Below the pieces are notes generated by a model that saw only the letters and a program-made list of their open reading frames with translations, had not been told where the DNA came from and did no database searches. This document shows, piece by piece, positions 6,696 to 15,221 of a DNA stretch of 18,622 bases. The stretch covers positions 1-18,622 of the forward strand of contig CAYZUE010000020.1 of assembly GCA_964481825.1 (NCBI GenBank), in the 5' to 3' direction. The DNA comes from CAYZUE01 sp964481825. GTDB taxonomy: Archaea > Hydrothermarchaeota > Hydrothermarchaeia > Hydrothermarchaeales > JALUUU01. The translations under genes were made by a program, and so were the position numbers. Within the stretch, counting starts at the first letter, position 1. Each line of letters starts with the position of its first letter.

Positions 6696-6709
6696 TATAC
6701 TACAGTATA
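6696..6709 (-). promoter_or_regulatory. Palindromic operator overlapping the TATA box of the winged-helix gene
   Basis: TATACT-AC-AGTATA is a perfect 6-bp inverted repeat. Read on the minus strand its outer arm belongs to CTTTTATACT, a good archaeal BRE/TATA sequence about 29 bases before the ATG at 6679. A dimeric winged-helix protein bound here would block TBP, so autorepression is plausible. Confidence 0.5.
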
Positions 6710-6747
6710 AAAGTTTCCCCCACATGAATTCAGTTTTGTTATCAGAT

Positions 6748-8106
6748 TTATAATTGTGGAATTTTAGCCAGTGCTTTTTTTACGAGATCTGCAGGATATT
6801 CATAATCTTCCAATTTATTATTATAATAAGCATCGTAAGCACCCATATCAAAATGTCCATGTCCACTCAAATTAAACAAAATAGTTTTTTCTTCGCCTGT
6901 TTTCTTACACTTTAATGCTTCATCAATTACATTTTTTATTGCATGTGCAGTTTCAGGTGCAGGAATAATCCCTTCGGCCTTTCCAAAAACGGAAGCAGCT
7001 TCAAATACTTCGGTTTGATAGTAAGCTTTTGCATTTATTACCCCTTCATCGTACAATAAACTTATTAGTGGTGAATCACCATGATATCTGAGTCCACCGG
7101 CATGAATGCCCGGCGGTACAAAATCATGACCAATAGTATACATTTTAATCAAAGGCGTTAACATTGCAGTATCTCCAAAATCATATGCATAAATACCTTT
7201 AGTTAAAGTTGGACATGCTAAAGGTTCAACAGCTGTAGCTTTCAAATCTTTTCGATCTCCTTTCAATTTATCATAAATAAATGGAAAACTAATACCCGCG
7301 AAATTACTTCCCCCTCCACAACTACTTACAACTATATCAGGGTACTCATCAACTTTAGCTAGTTGTTTTTTTGATTCAAGTCCAATTATTGTTTGATGTA
7401 ATAGGACATGATTCAAAACTGATCCTAGAGAATATTTAGTGTCATCATGAGTTGCAGCATCTTCAACAGCCTCAGATATAGCTATACCCAAACTGCCTGT
7501 TGTTTCGGGATTTTCTTCAAGTATCTTTTTACCAGCCTGCGTTTTTGTAGATGGGCTAGGATTAACTTCAGCTCCCCAAACATTCATTAAATTTCTACGA
7601 TATGGTTTTTGTTGATAACTTACTTTAACCATATAAATACTGCATGCAAGATCAAATAGGTTAGTAGCAAAACTGATGGCAGATCCCCACTGACCAGCAC
7701 CTGTTTCTGTGGAAATTCTTTCAACTCCTTCTTTCATGTTATAATAAGCTTGAGCTACTGCAGTGTTTGGTTTATGACTACCAGGTGGTGAAACTCCCTC
7801 ATATTTATAATAAATTTTTGCTGGCGTTTTAAGAACCTTTTCAAGTCTACTAGCCCTGTATAATGGCGAAGGTCTCCAAATAGTGTAGATATCTCTTACT
7901 TCTTCAGGAATTTTGATCCATCTTTTCTGACTTACTTCCTGTTTAATAAGTTCCATAGGGAACAATGGAGCCAAATCTTGGGGGCCAATTGGCTCTTTGG
8001 TGCCCGGATGAATAACAGGTGATAACGGTACTGGTAAATCTTTTGATATATTATACCATCTTTTTGGAATTTCATTTTCGTCTAATAAAATTTTATTGTC
8101 TGCCAT
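6748..8106 (-). CDS. trpB2: Tryptophan synthase beta chain-like protein, TrpB2 type
   Basis: This is a 452-residue PLP enzyme of the TrpB2 branch (COG1350), longer than ordinary TrpB. Lys112 in YEGVSPPGSHKPN is the Schiff-base lysine; SCGGGSNFAG is the phosphate-binding loop; TETGAGQWGSAI and HAGGLRYHGDSP are TrpB2 hallmarks. The family makes tryptophan from indole and serine (or phosphoserine) and lacks residues for stable pairing with TrpA. No trpA or other trp gene is nearby, so a free-standing or indole-salvage role is likely. The start has a strong ribosome binding site, AAGGAGGA at 8121-8114, seven bases before ATG, and a TATA box, GGTATATATT near 8148-8159, which gives a leader of about 20 bases. 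A run of seven C follows the TATA box on this strand. Confidence 0.92.
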   Translation of the reverse strand: MADNKILLDENEIPKRWYNISKDLPVPLSPVIHPGTKEPIGPQDLAPLFPMELIKQEVSQKRWIKIPEEVRDIYTIWRPSPLYRASRLEKVLKTPAKIYYKYEGVSPPGSHKPNTAVAQAYYNMKEGVERISTETGAGQWGSAISFATNLFDLACSIYMVKVSYQQKPYRRNLMNVWGAEVNPSPSTKTQAGKKILEENPETTGSLGIAISEAVEDAATHDDTKYSLGSVLNHVLLHQTIIGLESKKQLAKVDEYPDIVVSSCGGGSNFAGISFPFIYDKLKGDRKDLKATAVEPLACPTLTKGIYAYDFGDTAMLTPLIKMYTIGHDFVPPGIHAGGLRYHGDSPLISLLYDEGVINAKAYYQTEVFEAASVFGKAEGIIPAPETAHAIKNVIDEALKCKKTGEEKTILFNLSGHGHFDMGAYDAYYNNKLEDYEYPADLVKKALAKIPQL

Positions 8107-8113
8107 GTGAGAA

Positions 8114-8159
8114 TCCTCCTTAATATTATTTTTTTAGTCAGGGGGGGAATATATACCTT
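8114..8159 (-). promoter_or_regulatory. TATA box and strong Shine-Dalgarno of trpB2
   Basis: On the minus strand, GGTATATATT (about 8159-8148) is followed by seven C and then AAGGAGGA (8121-8114), seven bases before the ATG. This gene therefore has a short leader with a ribosome binding site, unlike several leaderless neighbours. Confidence 0.6.
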
Positions 8160-8164
8160 TTTAT

Positions 8165-9256
8165 CTATGGACTTTTAATAATTCTCAAAGTTGTCATTCT
8201 ATAACTTGTTATAATCCTCTTTTTACCGCTAAGTTTTTTATCTATTTCCAGGTCTCCAGTGTCAACAAATAGATGAGGGGTTTGGCTCAACTTATGGGGA
8301 GTAGATAGAATAATAATATTGGATATTCCAACTTTTTTTATAACTTTCGAACTTATCTGCTGATTTCCCCTACCAAATATGAATCCTTGTGATCCAATTG
8401 GACTTACAATGATTACCACCTCCGAACTTTGTTCTACAATTTTTAATAGCTGTTTTTCATTTGTATCCTTTGCAATAACTTTTCCGTTTTTTAAGACATC
8501 AACACCTAAAAGAGTTTTTTCTACTCCGATTAAATCACAAATTTTCTTAATAGTTGTACCTGCGCTTAATATATAGGTGGTTTTATCTTCCATAAATTCC
8601 AAAACAAATTTAGCAATCTCTTCCTTAGATCTATCCTCTGGGACCTCATAAAAAGTATTTTTTCTACCTTGAACTCTATAAGGTGCTTTAAGCGTAATGG
8701 CATATCCAAAAAGTTGAACATTAAAGTGATCTGCTTGATATGATTTTTCATCTACATCAAGTATTTCTCCCTCTGATAGCTCCATGTTGTGAAAATTACA
8801 CAAGAGGTCTTTAACTGTATTCGGATTAATCGCAAATATTGATGAATGCATTTTAACTCCTGATGGAATACCAAGGATGGGTACTCTTTTTTTAACTACG
8901 CTTACTATATCCTTTGCAGTTCCATCCCCTCCACTGAATAAAATTAAATCCACTCCCATTTTTAGGAAAGCAATACAGGCTTTTTTTGTATCTTTAGCAG
9001 TAGTTTTTTTTTTATTTTTATGGATAATTTTATATTTTAATTTCAGATCTCTTAGGACATCTTCACCCATCGTACCTGAACAAGTAAGGTATTCCTCGTT
9101 TAAAGTATAACAATCTGATAAAGCTACCCTTGCTCTTTGTGCAGCCAATGGTGTGCCTCCTAATTCTAGAGCTTTTTTATAAGTATTACCATCTGTTCCC
9201 TTCAATCCTACTGTGCCTCCCAGTCCTGCAATAGGATTGATTAAGAAACCGATCAT
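8165..9256 (-). CDS. ATP-NAD kinase / AcoX-type family protein
   Basis: The 363-residue protein opens with IGFLINPIAGLGGTVGLKGTDG and carries the nucleotide-binding GGDGT at 109-113 (LILFSGGDGTAKD) and ILGIPSGVKMHSSIFA. This pattern belongs to COG3199, the ATP-NAD kinase-like/AcoX family. The C-terminal part has an IVSPIGSQGFIFGRGNQQIS stretch, also typical. Such archaeal proteins are annotated as NAD kinases or inorganic polyphosphate/ATP-NAD kinases. True substrates are mostly untested, so NADP synthesis is a family-based inference. Only 58 bases separate it from trpB2, whose promoter overlaps its end. No ribosome binding site precedes the ATG; a TATA-like element near 9281-9290 fits leaderless transcription. 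Confidence 0.82.
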   Translation of the reverse strand: MIGFLINPIAGLGGTVGLKGTDGNTYKKALELGGTPLAAQRARVALSDCYTLNEEYLTCSGTMGEDVLRDLKLKYKIIHKNKKKTTAKDTKKACIAFLKMGVDLILFSGGDGTAKDIVSVVKKRVPILGIPSGVKMHSSIFAINPNTVKDLLCNFHNMELSEGEILDVDEKSYQADHFNVQLFGYAITLKAPYRVQGRKNTFYEVPEDRSKEEIAKFVLEFMEDKTTYILSAGTTIKKICDLIGVEKTLLGVDVLKNGKVIAKDTNEKQLLKIVEQSSEVVIIVSPIGSQGFIFGRGNQQISSKVIKKVGISNIIILSTPHKLSQTPHLFVDTGDLEIDKKLSGKKRIITSYRMTTLRIIKSP

Positions 9257-9359
9257 GTTATATTATATTAAAATAGGAACAGATAAAGTATACCAATATC
9301 TGTACAATTATTACGACACCATTCTAAAAAAGTTAATAAGATTTCTTAAATTATAATTA

Positions 9360-11768
9360 TTAAAATTCAAGGATAATTTCTTCGCCAAAGTACAGGTTTC
9401 TGATTTTATGAGTACCTACAATATCTTCTGCAATTTTTTTATACTTTTTTGGTAAAGTGGCAGATTTGATTTCATCTTTGAGGCTTAATTGTCTGTCTTT
9501 TTTTGCTTTCCATATATACTTGTTCAAATCTTGTATATCTAGAATTGAGAATTCACTTTCAAATTCATCTACTTTTGGAAATTCTATAAAGTTTATGTCC
9601 ACGTTTCTAAGATCTGTGTATATCTTATAACTTAACATAGGGAGGACAGGGCTTATTAGTTTAAGGATAATATCCAAACAATAATTAATTGTAAAAACCG
9701 CCCCCATATGTTTTTTTAAATTAAATGAATTATTTGAATTGTATAAACGATTTTTTACAAGTTCGATATAAGAAGATGCAAATATTTCCCATATGAAATT
9801 CTTTAGTCTTATGGAAGGATCATGGAAGTTGTAATTTTCGTATTTTTTTTCAGAATATTTAACTAGTTCGTTAACTTCATAAAGAATCCATTGGTCTAAA
9901 GGAGTAAGTGTATACTCCTCCTTAGTATAGGGAAACATGGATACAAATCGGGATATATTCCAAATTTTAGTAATGGTTTTTCCAGCTCCATCAATTCGAT
10001 CAGATGAGCATCGCATATCAGTTTTATCTAAATTCCCTTCTATAGCAGTCCATAGTCGGAATGATTCAGCTCCAAATTTATCAAGGATATCTGTTGGACT
10101 TATAACATTTCCTTTTGATTTAGACATTTTTTTTCCTTTATTATCTACTATGTGATAGTTAATCCAAACATCATTAAATATCCCTTTTCCAGTAAGAAGA
10201 AATCCTTTTAATAAAGTGTAGTACAGCCATGTTCTGATAATTTCTTTCCCCTGAGGTCGAAGATTACATGGCTGGTTATTCTTAAAGAATTCTGCATTAT
10301 CAGAGTACTTTAGATTATATAATGGAGAATTTGAACTATCGAACCAAGTATCTAATACACGTTCCTCTCCTCTGAATTTAGTTCCGTTACATTTAGGACA
10401 TTTTTTTATAGGTGGTGTATCTTTCCAAGGAATATAATAACCTCCTTTTTCAGGAACAAATTTTTCATCACATTTATTGCAGTACCATAAAGGTATTTCC
10501 GTGGCATAATACCGTCTTCTAGAAATAGGCCAATCGATACTAACAGAGTTGATCCAATTTAATAGAATTTGTTTAGAAGATGGGTCATAAAAGTTTATTT
10601 TCTCGGCTATTTTTACCATTTCCCGTTTGAATTTTACCTGTTTGACATAATACTCAGGCATTGATATAAATTCTATTGGATCTTTACTGCGGTCACATAT
10701 TGGGGTACGATGCATGATGTTAGTCTGAGTTTCGAGAAGTCCTTGTTTTTCAAGTTTTTCAATAATTTTCTTCCTGGCATTAATGACACTTAAACCTTTA
10801 AGGAAACCAGAATTAGAATTCATTTTACCATCTTCATCTATAGCAATTATAGGATTTAGGTCCATTTCTCTGAAAAAACGTATATCACTAGTATCACCTG
10901 CAGAACACATCATAACTAAACCAGTTCCTTTTTCCATTTCTGCCATTGGATGAGAACTGATTGGAATTTCATTTCCGTAAATTGGTGATATAACTTTTGA
11001 ACCCTCTAAATGTTTATATCTTTTATCTTTCGGGTTAAAAATAACCATTCCACAAGTGCAAAGTAATTCAGGTCGGGTAGTGCCAACTATTAACTTTTCT
11101 CCAGATTCTTTTACTTTAAATATTATTCTGTTAAAGGTGGTAGGAAATTCTACATATTCAATTTCAGCGTCTGCAATTGTTGTTCTACATCCCGGGCAAT
11201 AATTATTGATTCGTTCAGCTTCATAGATGAGGCCCTTCTCCCACAATTCAATAAATGTTCTCTGAGTTAAAGCTCGATACTCAGGTGAATCTGTTTGATA
11301 GATATCTCCTAATTTATTTCCCAGATTCCATGAGTTAAAGCTTATTCCTAATCTTAGAAATGATTCTGTTGAAGCAAGGCTGCTTTCTTCTAAAACTATA
11401 TTACATTTTTCAATAAAATTATTGCGGGGTACATCTGTTAGTTTTATCTTAAACCTTTTTTCAACAGCCATTTCAATTGGTAAACCATTTTTATCTAATC
11501 CAAGTGGAAACAATACATTATAACCTTTCATCCTTTTATAACGAGCAAACATATCCATCAGCACATATGTAGTTGCTTGTCCAATATGTATAGGAGTATT
11601 CACATATGGTGGGGGTGTATCAATAGAAAATATGGGTTTATTTAAATCTTTATTAAAATTATAAACCTTCTTCTCCTTCCATAAGGTATAAATCGTTTTT
11701 TCTAAATCAACGTTCCAACGTTTTTCCTTTAAAATAGGCTTAGATATAATTGACACCTCATACTTCAA
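9360..11768 (-). CDS. valS: Valyl-tRNA synthetase
   Basis: This class I synthetase has 802 residues, somewhat short for the family. The first signature is HIGQ (61-64, in TPIHIGQATTY) instead of HIGH, and the second is KMSKS (547-551). The CP1 editing domain begins around GTTRPELLCTCGMVIF, the ValRS-type pattern. SIDWPISRRRYY, a zinc-knuckle pair CNKCDEKF/CPKCNGTKF, RVLDTWFDSSNSPLY and RPQGKEIIRTW further support valine over isoleucine or leucine. It charges tRNA-Val and hydrolyses Thr-tRNA-Val. Its first in-frame start is TTG 11768, overlapping the end of the upstream MBL gene by 11 bases; GTG 11756 is an alternative. Neither has a clear ribosome binding site, so coupling to the upstream gene is likely. 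The N-terminus is conserved from RWNVDLEKTIY, so the length error is small. Confidence 0.9.
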   Translation of the reverse strand: MKYEVSIISKPILKEKRWNVDLEKTIYTLWKEKKVYNFNKDLNKPIFSIDTPPPYVNTPIHIGQATTYVLMDMFARYKRMKGYNVLFPLGLDKNGLPIEMAVEKRFKIKLTDVPRNNFIEKCNIVLEESSLASTESFLRLGISFNSWNLGNKLGDIYQTDSPEYRALTQRTFIELWEKGLIYEAERINNYCPGCRTTIADAEIEYVEFPTTFNRIIFKVKESGEKLIVGTTRPELLCTCGMVIFNPKDKRYKHLEGSKVISPIYGNEIPISSHPMAEMEKGTGLVMMCSAGDTSDIRFFREMDLNPIIAIDEDGKMNSNSGFLKGLSVINARKKIIEKLEKQGLLETQTNIMHRTPICDRSKDPIEFISMPEYYVKQVKFKREMVKIAEKINFYDPSSKQILLNWINSVSIDWPISRRRYYATEIPLWYCNKCDEKFVPEKGGYYIPWKDTPPIKKCPKCNGTKFRGEERVLDTWFDSSNSPLYNLKYSDNAEFFKNNQPCNLRPQGKEIIRTWLYYTLLKGFLLTGKGIFNDVWINYHIVDNKGKKMSKSKGNVISPTDILDKFGAESFRLWTAIEGNLDKTDMRCSSDRIDGAGKTITKIWNISRFVSMFPYTKEEYTLTPLDQWILYEVNELVKYSEKKYENYNFHDPSIRLKNFIWEIFASSYIELVKNRLYNSNNSFNLKKHMGAVFTINYCLDIILKLISPVLPMLSYKIYTDLRNVDINFIEFPKVDEFESEFSILDIQDLNKYIWKAKKDRQLSLKDEIKSATLPKKYKKIAEDIVGTHKIRNLYFGEEIILEF

Positions 11769-12534
11769 TTTTTTTATTTTTTAGAAATACCCGTAGGCCT
11801 TCTTGTGATGTAATAGTTTTAATACCAGTTTTTTTTTCCATTCTTAATGCTTCTGATTTTTCAACTCCAATCATCTTCATCCCAAAATGGTGCAATATTG
11901 CAAGTTCTGGCTTAACTTTCTTTGTTATTTTAATAGCATCATCAACGCAAAGATGCCAAGGGATTTTATCACTCTTTGGTCGCATCACATTGAATATTAT
12001 CACTTTAGAATTAGAATATTCTTCTTCAATTCCTTCAAAATATTCTGTGTCTGCTGTGTAAGTTACTATGCCATCTTCTAAGTAAAACTTTAGTCCAACA
12101 CAGCTTGGATCCGAATGTTTAGTCTTCAATCCTTTAATCTTTAAACCATCTATTGTTAAAATCTTCCCAGGTTGTAATAAAGTTAATTGGTTAAGCTTTG
12201 ATTTATGGTAATTAGAGATTGCTGGTCCCAGATTCTGAACACCTTTTAGAACACTCATGCTTCCTCCAAAAAAACCTCGATTTCTAGTCATGCCTTTCGT
12301 CATGGCTTCAATCATTACTTCAGCGTCATTATAATGATCTGGGTGACAATGGCTAACTAAAACTGCGTCAGTTTTCATGGGGGATACTCGATTTCTTTTT
12401 AAACTAACTAAGGTTCCTGGTCCTGGATCAATATGAATATTTGAATTGGCATGTATTCTGAAACCACATGTTCTTAGTCTTTGGGTGATAGTAATCCATC
12501 TCCCCCCGCCATTACCTAAAAATATCAACTTCAT
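11758..12534 (-). CDS. Small metallo-beta-lactamase-fold hydrolase
   Basis: The 258-residue protein has the MBL motif HCHPDH at 62-67 (VLVSHCHPDHYNDAE), a preceding IDPGPGT strand typical of RNase Z/PhnP-like members, a metal-bridging Asp in TYTADTEYFEG, and a late histidine pair in LAILHHFGMKM. It is therefore likely a two-metal hydrolase, possibly a phosphodiesterase; the substrate is unknown. It is the upstream partner of valS, whose start lies inside its 3' end, so the two form an operon, but the functional link is not obvious. AT-rich TATA-like sequence lies in the 12546-12566 region before the ATG, with no ribosome binding site. It differs from the other MBL protein in the window, which belongs to the CPSF/SNM1-like branch. 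Confidence 0.82.
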   Translation of the reverse strand: MKLIFLGNGGGRWITITQRLRTCGFRIHANSNIHIDPGPGTLVSLKRNRVSPMKTDAVLVSHCHPDHYNDAEVMIEAMTKGMTRNRGFFGGSMSVLKGVQNLGPAISNYHKSKLNQLTLLQPGKILTIDGLKIKGLKTKHSDPSCVGLKFYLEDGIVTYTADTEYFEGIEEEYSNSKVIIFNVMRPKSDKIPWHLCVDDAIKITKKVKPELAILHHFGMKMIGVEKSEALRMEKKTGIKTITSQEGLRVFLKNKKIEV

Positions 12535-12643
12535 TATATTAAATTTATAAATAACTCAATTTAATAAAAAACTTTGTACTTCCTATTCACATTTTTTTTT
12601 AATTCTATTTGATAACTTATCCCTTTGTAAATAAATTGAGTAA

Positions 12644-12716
12644 TGGACCCGCCGGGATTTGAACCCGGGGCCTCTCGCATGCCAAGCGAGTGATCTTCCA
12701 TCTGAGCTACGGGCCC
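12644..12716 (-). tRNA. tRNA-Ala (anticodon GGC)
   Basis: On the minus strand the acceptor GGGCCCG (12716-12710) pairs with CGGGTCC (12651-12645), and the discriminator is A. The third pair is G3-U70, the identity mark read by alanyl-tRNA synthetase. The anticodon stem CTCGC/GCGAG holds TTGGCAT, anticodon GGC. The T arm is CCGGG/CCCGG. No CCA is encoded. A TATA-like CATATACTATAC at about 12738-12748 is correctly spaced upstream. Confidence 0.96.
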
Positions 12717-12749
12717 ATGGTTATCAAATTTGGTTGTATAGTATATGAA

Positions 12750-14153
12750 TTAATTTTCTTCTTTATAGAATGTAGGGAGAAGCTTCTGTTCATATTTTAA
12801 TATTTCTATTGGATATTTACCAGTTAGGCAACCCACACATAACTTATTTTTATCCATCCCTATAGCTTTTATCAAGCTGTTTAAACTTAAGTATTTTAGA
12901 GAATCAGCACCTATACGTTTTCTTATTTCATCAATACTATTTTTATTGGCTATTAGTTCTTTATCAGTTGGCATGTCAATTCCTAGTTTACATAAGGAAG
13001 TTATAGGTGGACAACCTACTCGCATATGCACTTTTTTAACACCAGAGTCTTTAAGTAAATTTATTATTCTTTTAGAAGTAGTTCCACGAACTATACTATC
13101 ATCAAATAGAATTACTCTTTTTCCTTTAATATTAGGTAAAACAGGATTTAGTTTTAATTTAACAGCTATTTCCCTAGCTTTTTGATCTGGTATGATGAAG
13201 GTTCTTCCTACATAACGATTTCTAATCAAGCTTTCAATATACGGGATATTTCGTGCTTTAGAATAACCTAGCGCAGAGGGTATGGATGCATCAGGTATTG
13301 GAGAGATATAGTCAGCTTTTATGCTATCATCCTCTCCCAAAAGCGCACCGATTTTCTCTCTTACTTTGTAGGTTGATTTCCCATTTAAAATAGAATCAGG
13401 TCTAGCAAAATATACGTATTCAAACATACAATTAGCCTGTTTATTAAGTTTGTAAGGTCTGTAACTCTTTATCCCTCTTTTAGTTATAACAATTATTTCT
13501 CCCGGTTTAATATCCCTTTTAAATTGCATGTTTAATACATCAAATACCACACTCTCAGAAGCAAGGACGTTTGTCCCATTAGTTCCACCAAGACACAATG
13601 GACGAATACCCAAAGGGTCCCGCACACCAATTACTTCATTATCTGTGAGTATTGTTAGTGAATAAGAACCAATTAGTTTTTTCATTACCTCTGTTATTGC
13701 AGATACAATACTCATTCCCTTAGCTAAGAATTTAACAATGAGATGAGCAATGATTTCTGTATCACTTGAAGAAATAAAAGCGTCTCCTGAACTTTCAAGA
13801 TTTTTCTTAAGTTCATTAGTGTTTATGATATTTCCATTATGGGATATAGCAAGTGTTCCTGTCGAGTGACTAATTACAAATGGCTGAGCACATTCAATAT
13901 CTGATCCACCTGTTGTGGAGTAACGAACATGTCCAATACCCATTGTTCCTTTTAATTTTTTTAGTTTCTTATAGTTGAAAAAATCAGGAACTAATCCCAT
14001 GCCTTTTTCAGTATAAACTTGATCATCGATTGTTGTAATTCCACACGATTCTTGTCCACGATGTTGTAAGGCATATAGTCCATAAAAAATTGAAGTAGAT
14101 ACGTCAGTTTCGGAATTGGCGCTAATCCCGACCACCCCGCATTTTTCCTTCAA
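12750..14153 (-). CDS. purF: Amidophosphoribosyltransferase
   Basis: This enzyme makes 5-phosphoribosylamine from PRPP and glutamine, the first step of purine synthesis. The N-terminal class II glutaminase begins with Cys5 (KEKCGVVGI), which must be exposed by removal of four residues, and continues with YALQHRGQESCGI and HVRYSTTGG. The PRPP loop is VILFDDSIVRGTTS. Four cysteines, 242, 388, 439 and 442 (the last two in LCVGC), match the 4Fe-4S ligands of the Bacillus-type enzyme, so an iron-sulfur cluster is likely. Length, 467 residues, is normal. The start is TTG at 14153 with GAGGAG about eight bases upstream; no ATG gives the required N-terminus. It is the last gene of the LSm-L37e-purF operon, 14 bases after L37e. 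Confidence 0.96.
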   Translation of the reverse strand: MKEKCGVVGISANSETDVSTSIFYGLYALQHRGQESCGITTIDDQVYTEKGMGLVPDFFNYKKLKKLKGTMGIGHVRYSTTGGSDIECAQPFVISHSTGTLAISHNGNIINTNELKKNLESSGDAFISSSDTEIIAHLIVKFLAKGMSIVSAITEVMKKLIGSYSLTILTDNEVIGVRDPLGIRPLCLGGTNGTNVLASESVVFDVLNMQFKRDIKPGEIIVITKRGIKSYRPYKLNKQANCMFEYVYFARPDSILNGKSTYKVREKIGALLGEDDSIKADYISPIPDASIPSALGYSKARNIPYIESLIRNRYVGRTFIIPDQKAREIAVKLKLNPVLPNIKGKRVILFDDSIVRGTTSKRIINLLKDSGVKKVHMRVGCPPITSLCKLGIDMPTDKELIANKNSIDEIRKRIGADSLKYLSLNSLIKAIGMDKNKLCVGCLTGKYPIEILKYEQKLLPTFYKEEN

Positions 14154-14167
14154 GAAATCGTACTCCT

Positions 14168-14353
14168 CTAGACTATTCTTGTTTTATTTATCTTTTTTTG
14201 TTGCCACGCATATCCTCGTAGTTTTTTAGTTTTTCCAAAACCACATGCTGCACATTTTTTATGCTTACAATGAAAGGAGTTTCTTCCGCAACGTCTACAT
14301 CTGATATGTAACCGTTTGTTTCTCTTTCCTAGTGAGGGTGTTCCTTTCGTCAT
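14168..14353 (-). CDS. rpl37e: Large ribosomal subunit protein L37e (eL37)
   Basis: The 61-residue basic protein has the C2-C2 zinc ribbon CxxC-x11-CxxC, using Cys19, Cys22, Cys34 and Cys37 (CRRCGRNS and CAACGFG). It starts with TKGTPSLGKRNKRLH, the eL37 signature, and ends KLRGYAWQQKK. It binds 23S rRNA in the large subunit. AAAGGA stands about seven bases before the ATG. It lies between LSm and purF; the LSm-L37e pairing is a common archaeal arrangement. Confidence 0.97.
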   Translation of the reverse strand: MTKGTPSLGKRNKRLHIRCRRCGRNSFHCKHKKCAACGFGKTKKLRGYAWQQKKINKTRIV

Positions 14354-14438
14354 TTATATATCCTTTATTATTACAGCCTTATTCCCAATCCCTTTTAATA
14401 CTTTGTTATAAAATAAAATAGTTCACATTAAAATAAAA

Positions 14439-14657
14439 TTAGGGAGAAATAACTACAACATTATCTCCTCTTATTATAACCATACCAAGTCTTCTTACTG
14501 CATTACCCCCCTTGAGTTCATCTGCATTTTTTAGAACAACGTTCATATGGATATCATAACCTTTAAGAGTTCCTCTAAATTCCGTACCACCTTTTAAGGT
14601 TACTAAAACCTGTGATTCTAAAGAACTATGCAATAAATCTAAGGGTTTTTGTGCCAT
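14439..14657 (-). CDS. Sm-like archaeal protein (LSm/SmAP)
   Basis: The 72-residue protein shows Sm1 (LESQVLVTLKGGTEFRGTLKGYDIHMNVVLKNADEL) followed by Sm2 (LGMVIIRGDNVVVISP, with the IRG motif). Archaeal LSm proteins form heptameric rings that bind U-rich RNA and act in RNA metabolism. The gene lies 85 bases before L37e and heads the LSm-L37e-purF unit. It is divergent from the PUA gene. A TATA-like TTTTATAAAT at 14680-14671 is slightly closer to the ATG than usual, so the exact promoter is uncertain. Confidence 0.96.
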   Translation of the reverse strand: MAQKPLDLLHSSLESQVLVTLKGGTEFRGTLKGYDIHMNVVLKNADELKGGNAVRRLGMVIIRGDNVVVISP

Positions 14658-14698
14658 TTTTTCACATTCTATTTATAAAATACTTTTTTTTTAGGAGA

Positions 14699-14709
14699 AC
14701 CTATTTAAA
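14699..14709 (+). promoter_or_regulatory. TATA box of the PUA-domain gene
   Basis: ACCTATTTAAA is centred about 28 bases before ATG 14733, with a T-run between and no ribosome binding site, which suggests a leaderless mRNA. It shares the 75-base divergent region with LSm. Confidence 0.5.
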
Positions 14710-14732
14710 GTTGTCGGTTCACTTTTTTTTTA

Positions 14733-15221
14733 ATGAAAGTCCATAGGAGGTACTTTGCTAGAAAGGACCTTATTACTAAAATACATAGTGACCTTTCCGC
14801 TATATCAGAAGAATATGAAAAATTAATTCAAGATCAATTCAAAGTAGAAGTTTTAGAAGTAAATTACGAAACTGGGTTTATACTTATAAATGGTAGTCTA
14901 TTAATTTTTAAAACAACCCACGGTTTTTTCCCTACTGTTAGAGGTGCCCTTTTACTAGATAATAAACGAAGGTTTGTCACTGTAGATACTGGCGCTATTC
15001 CGTTTATTACAAATGGTGCTGACATAATGAGGCCTGGGATTGTAAATTATGACCCTAAACTTAATGTTGGGGAATATGTAGTTATTATTGAAGAAAAATA
15101 TGGTAAGGCTTTAGCAATTGGTCAGACTTTATGTAGCGGACCAGAATTATCCAGTAAAAAAAATGGAAAATGTGTAAAAAACATCCATTATGTAGGTGAT
15201 GAGCTGTGGTGTTTAGGATAA
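14733..15221 (+). CDS. PUA-domain RNA-binding protein, MCT-1-like
   Basis: The 162-residue protein has an N-terminal domain (about 1-75) with VEVLEVNYETGFILINGSLLIFKTTHGFFPTV, and a PUA domain (about 78-155) with FVTVDTGAIPFITNGADIMRPGIV and GEYVVIIEEKYGKALAIGQTL. This order matches COG2016, the archaeal relatives of eukaryotic MCT-1, which bind tRNA or ribosomes during initiation and recycling. A role in translation is therefore a family inference. It stands divergent from LSm and its stop overlaps the end of the convergent MscS gene by nine bases. Confidence 0.88.
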   Translation: MKVHRRYFARKDLITKIHSDLSAISEEYEKLIQDQFKVEVLEVNYETGFILINGSLLIFKTTHGFFPTVRGALLLDNKRRFVTVDTGAIPFITNGADIMRPGIVNYDPKLNVGEYVVIIEEKYGKALAIGQTLCSGPELSSKKNGKCVKNIHYVGDELWCLG

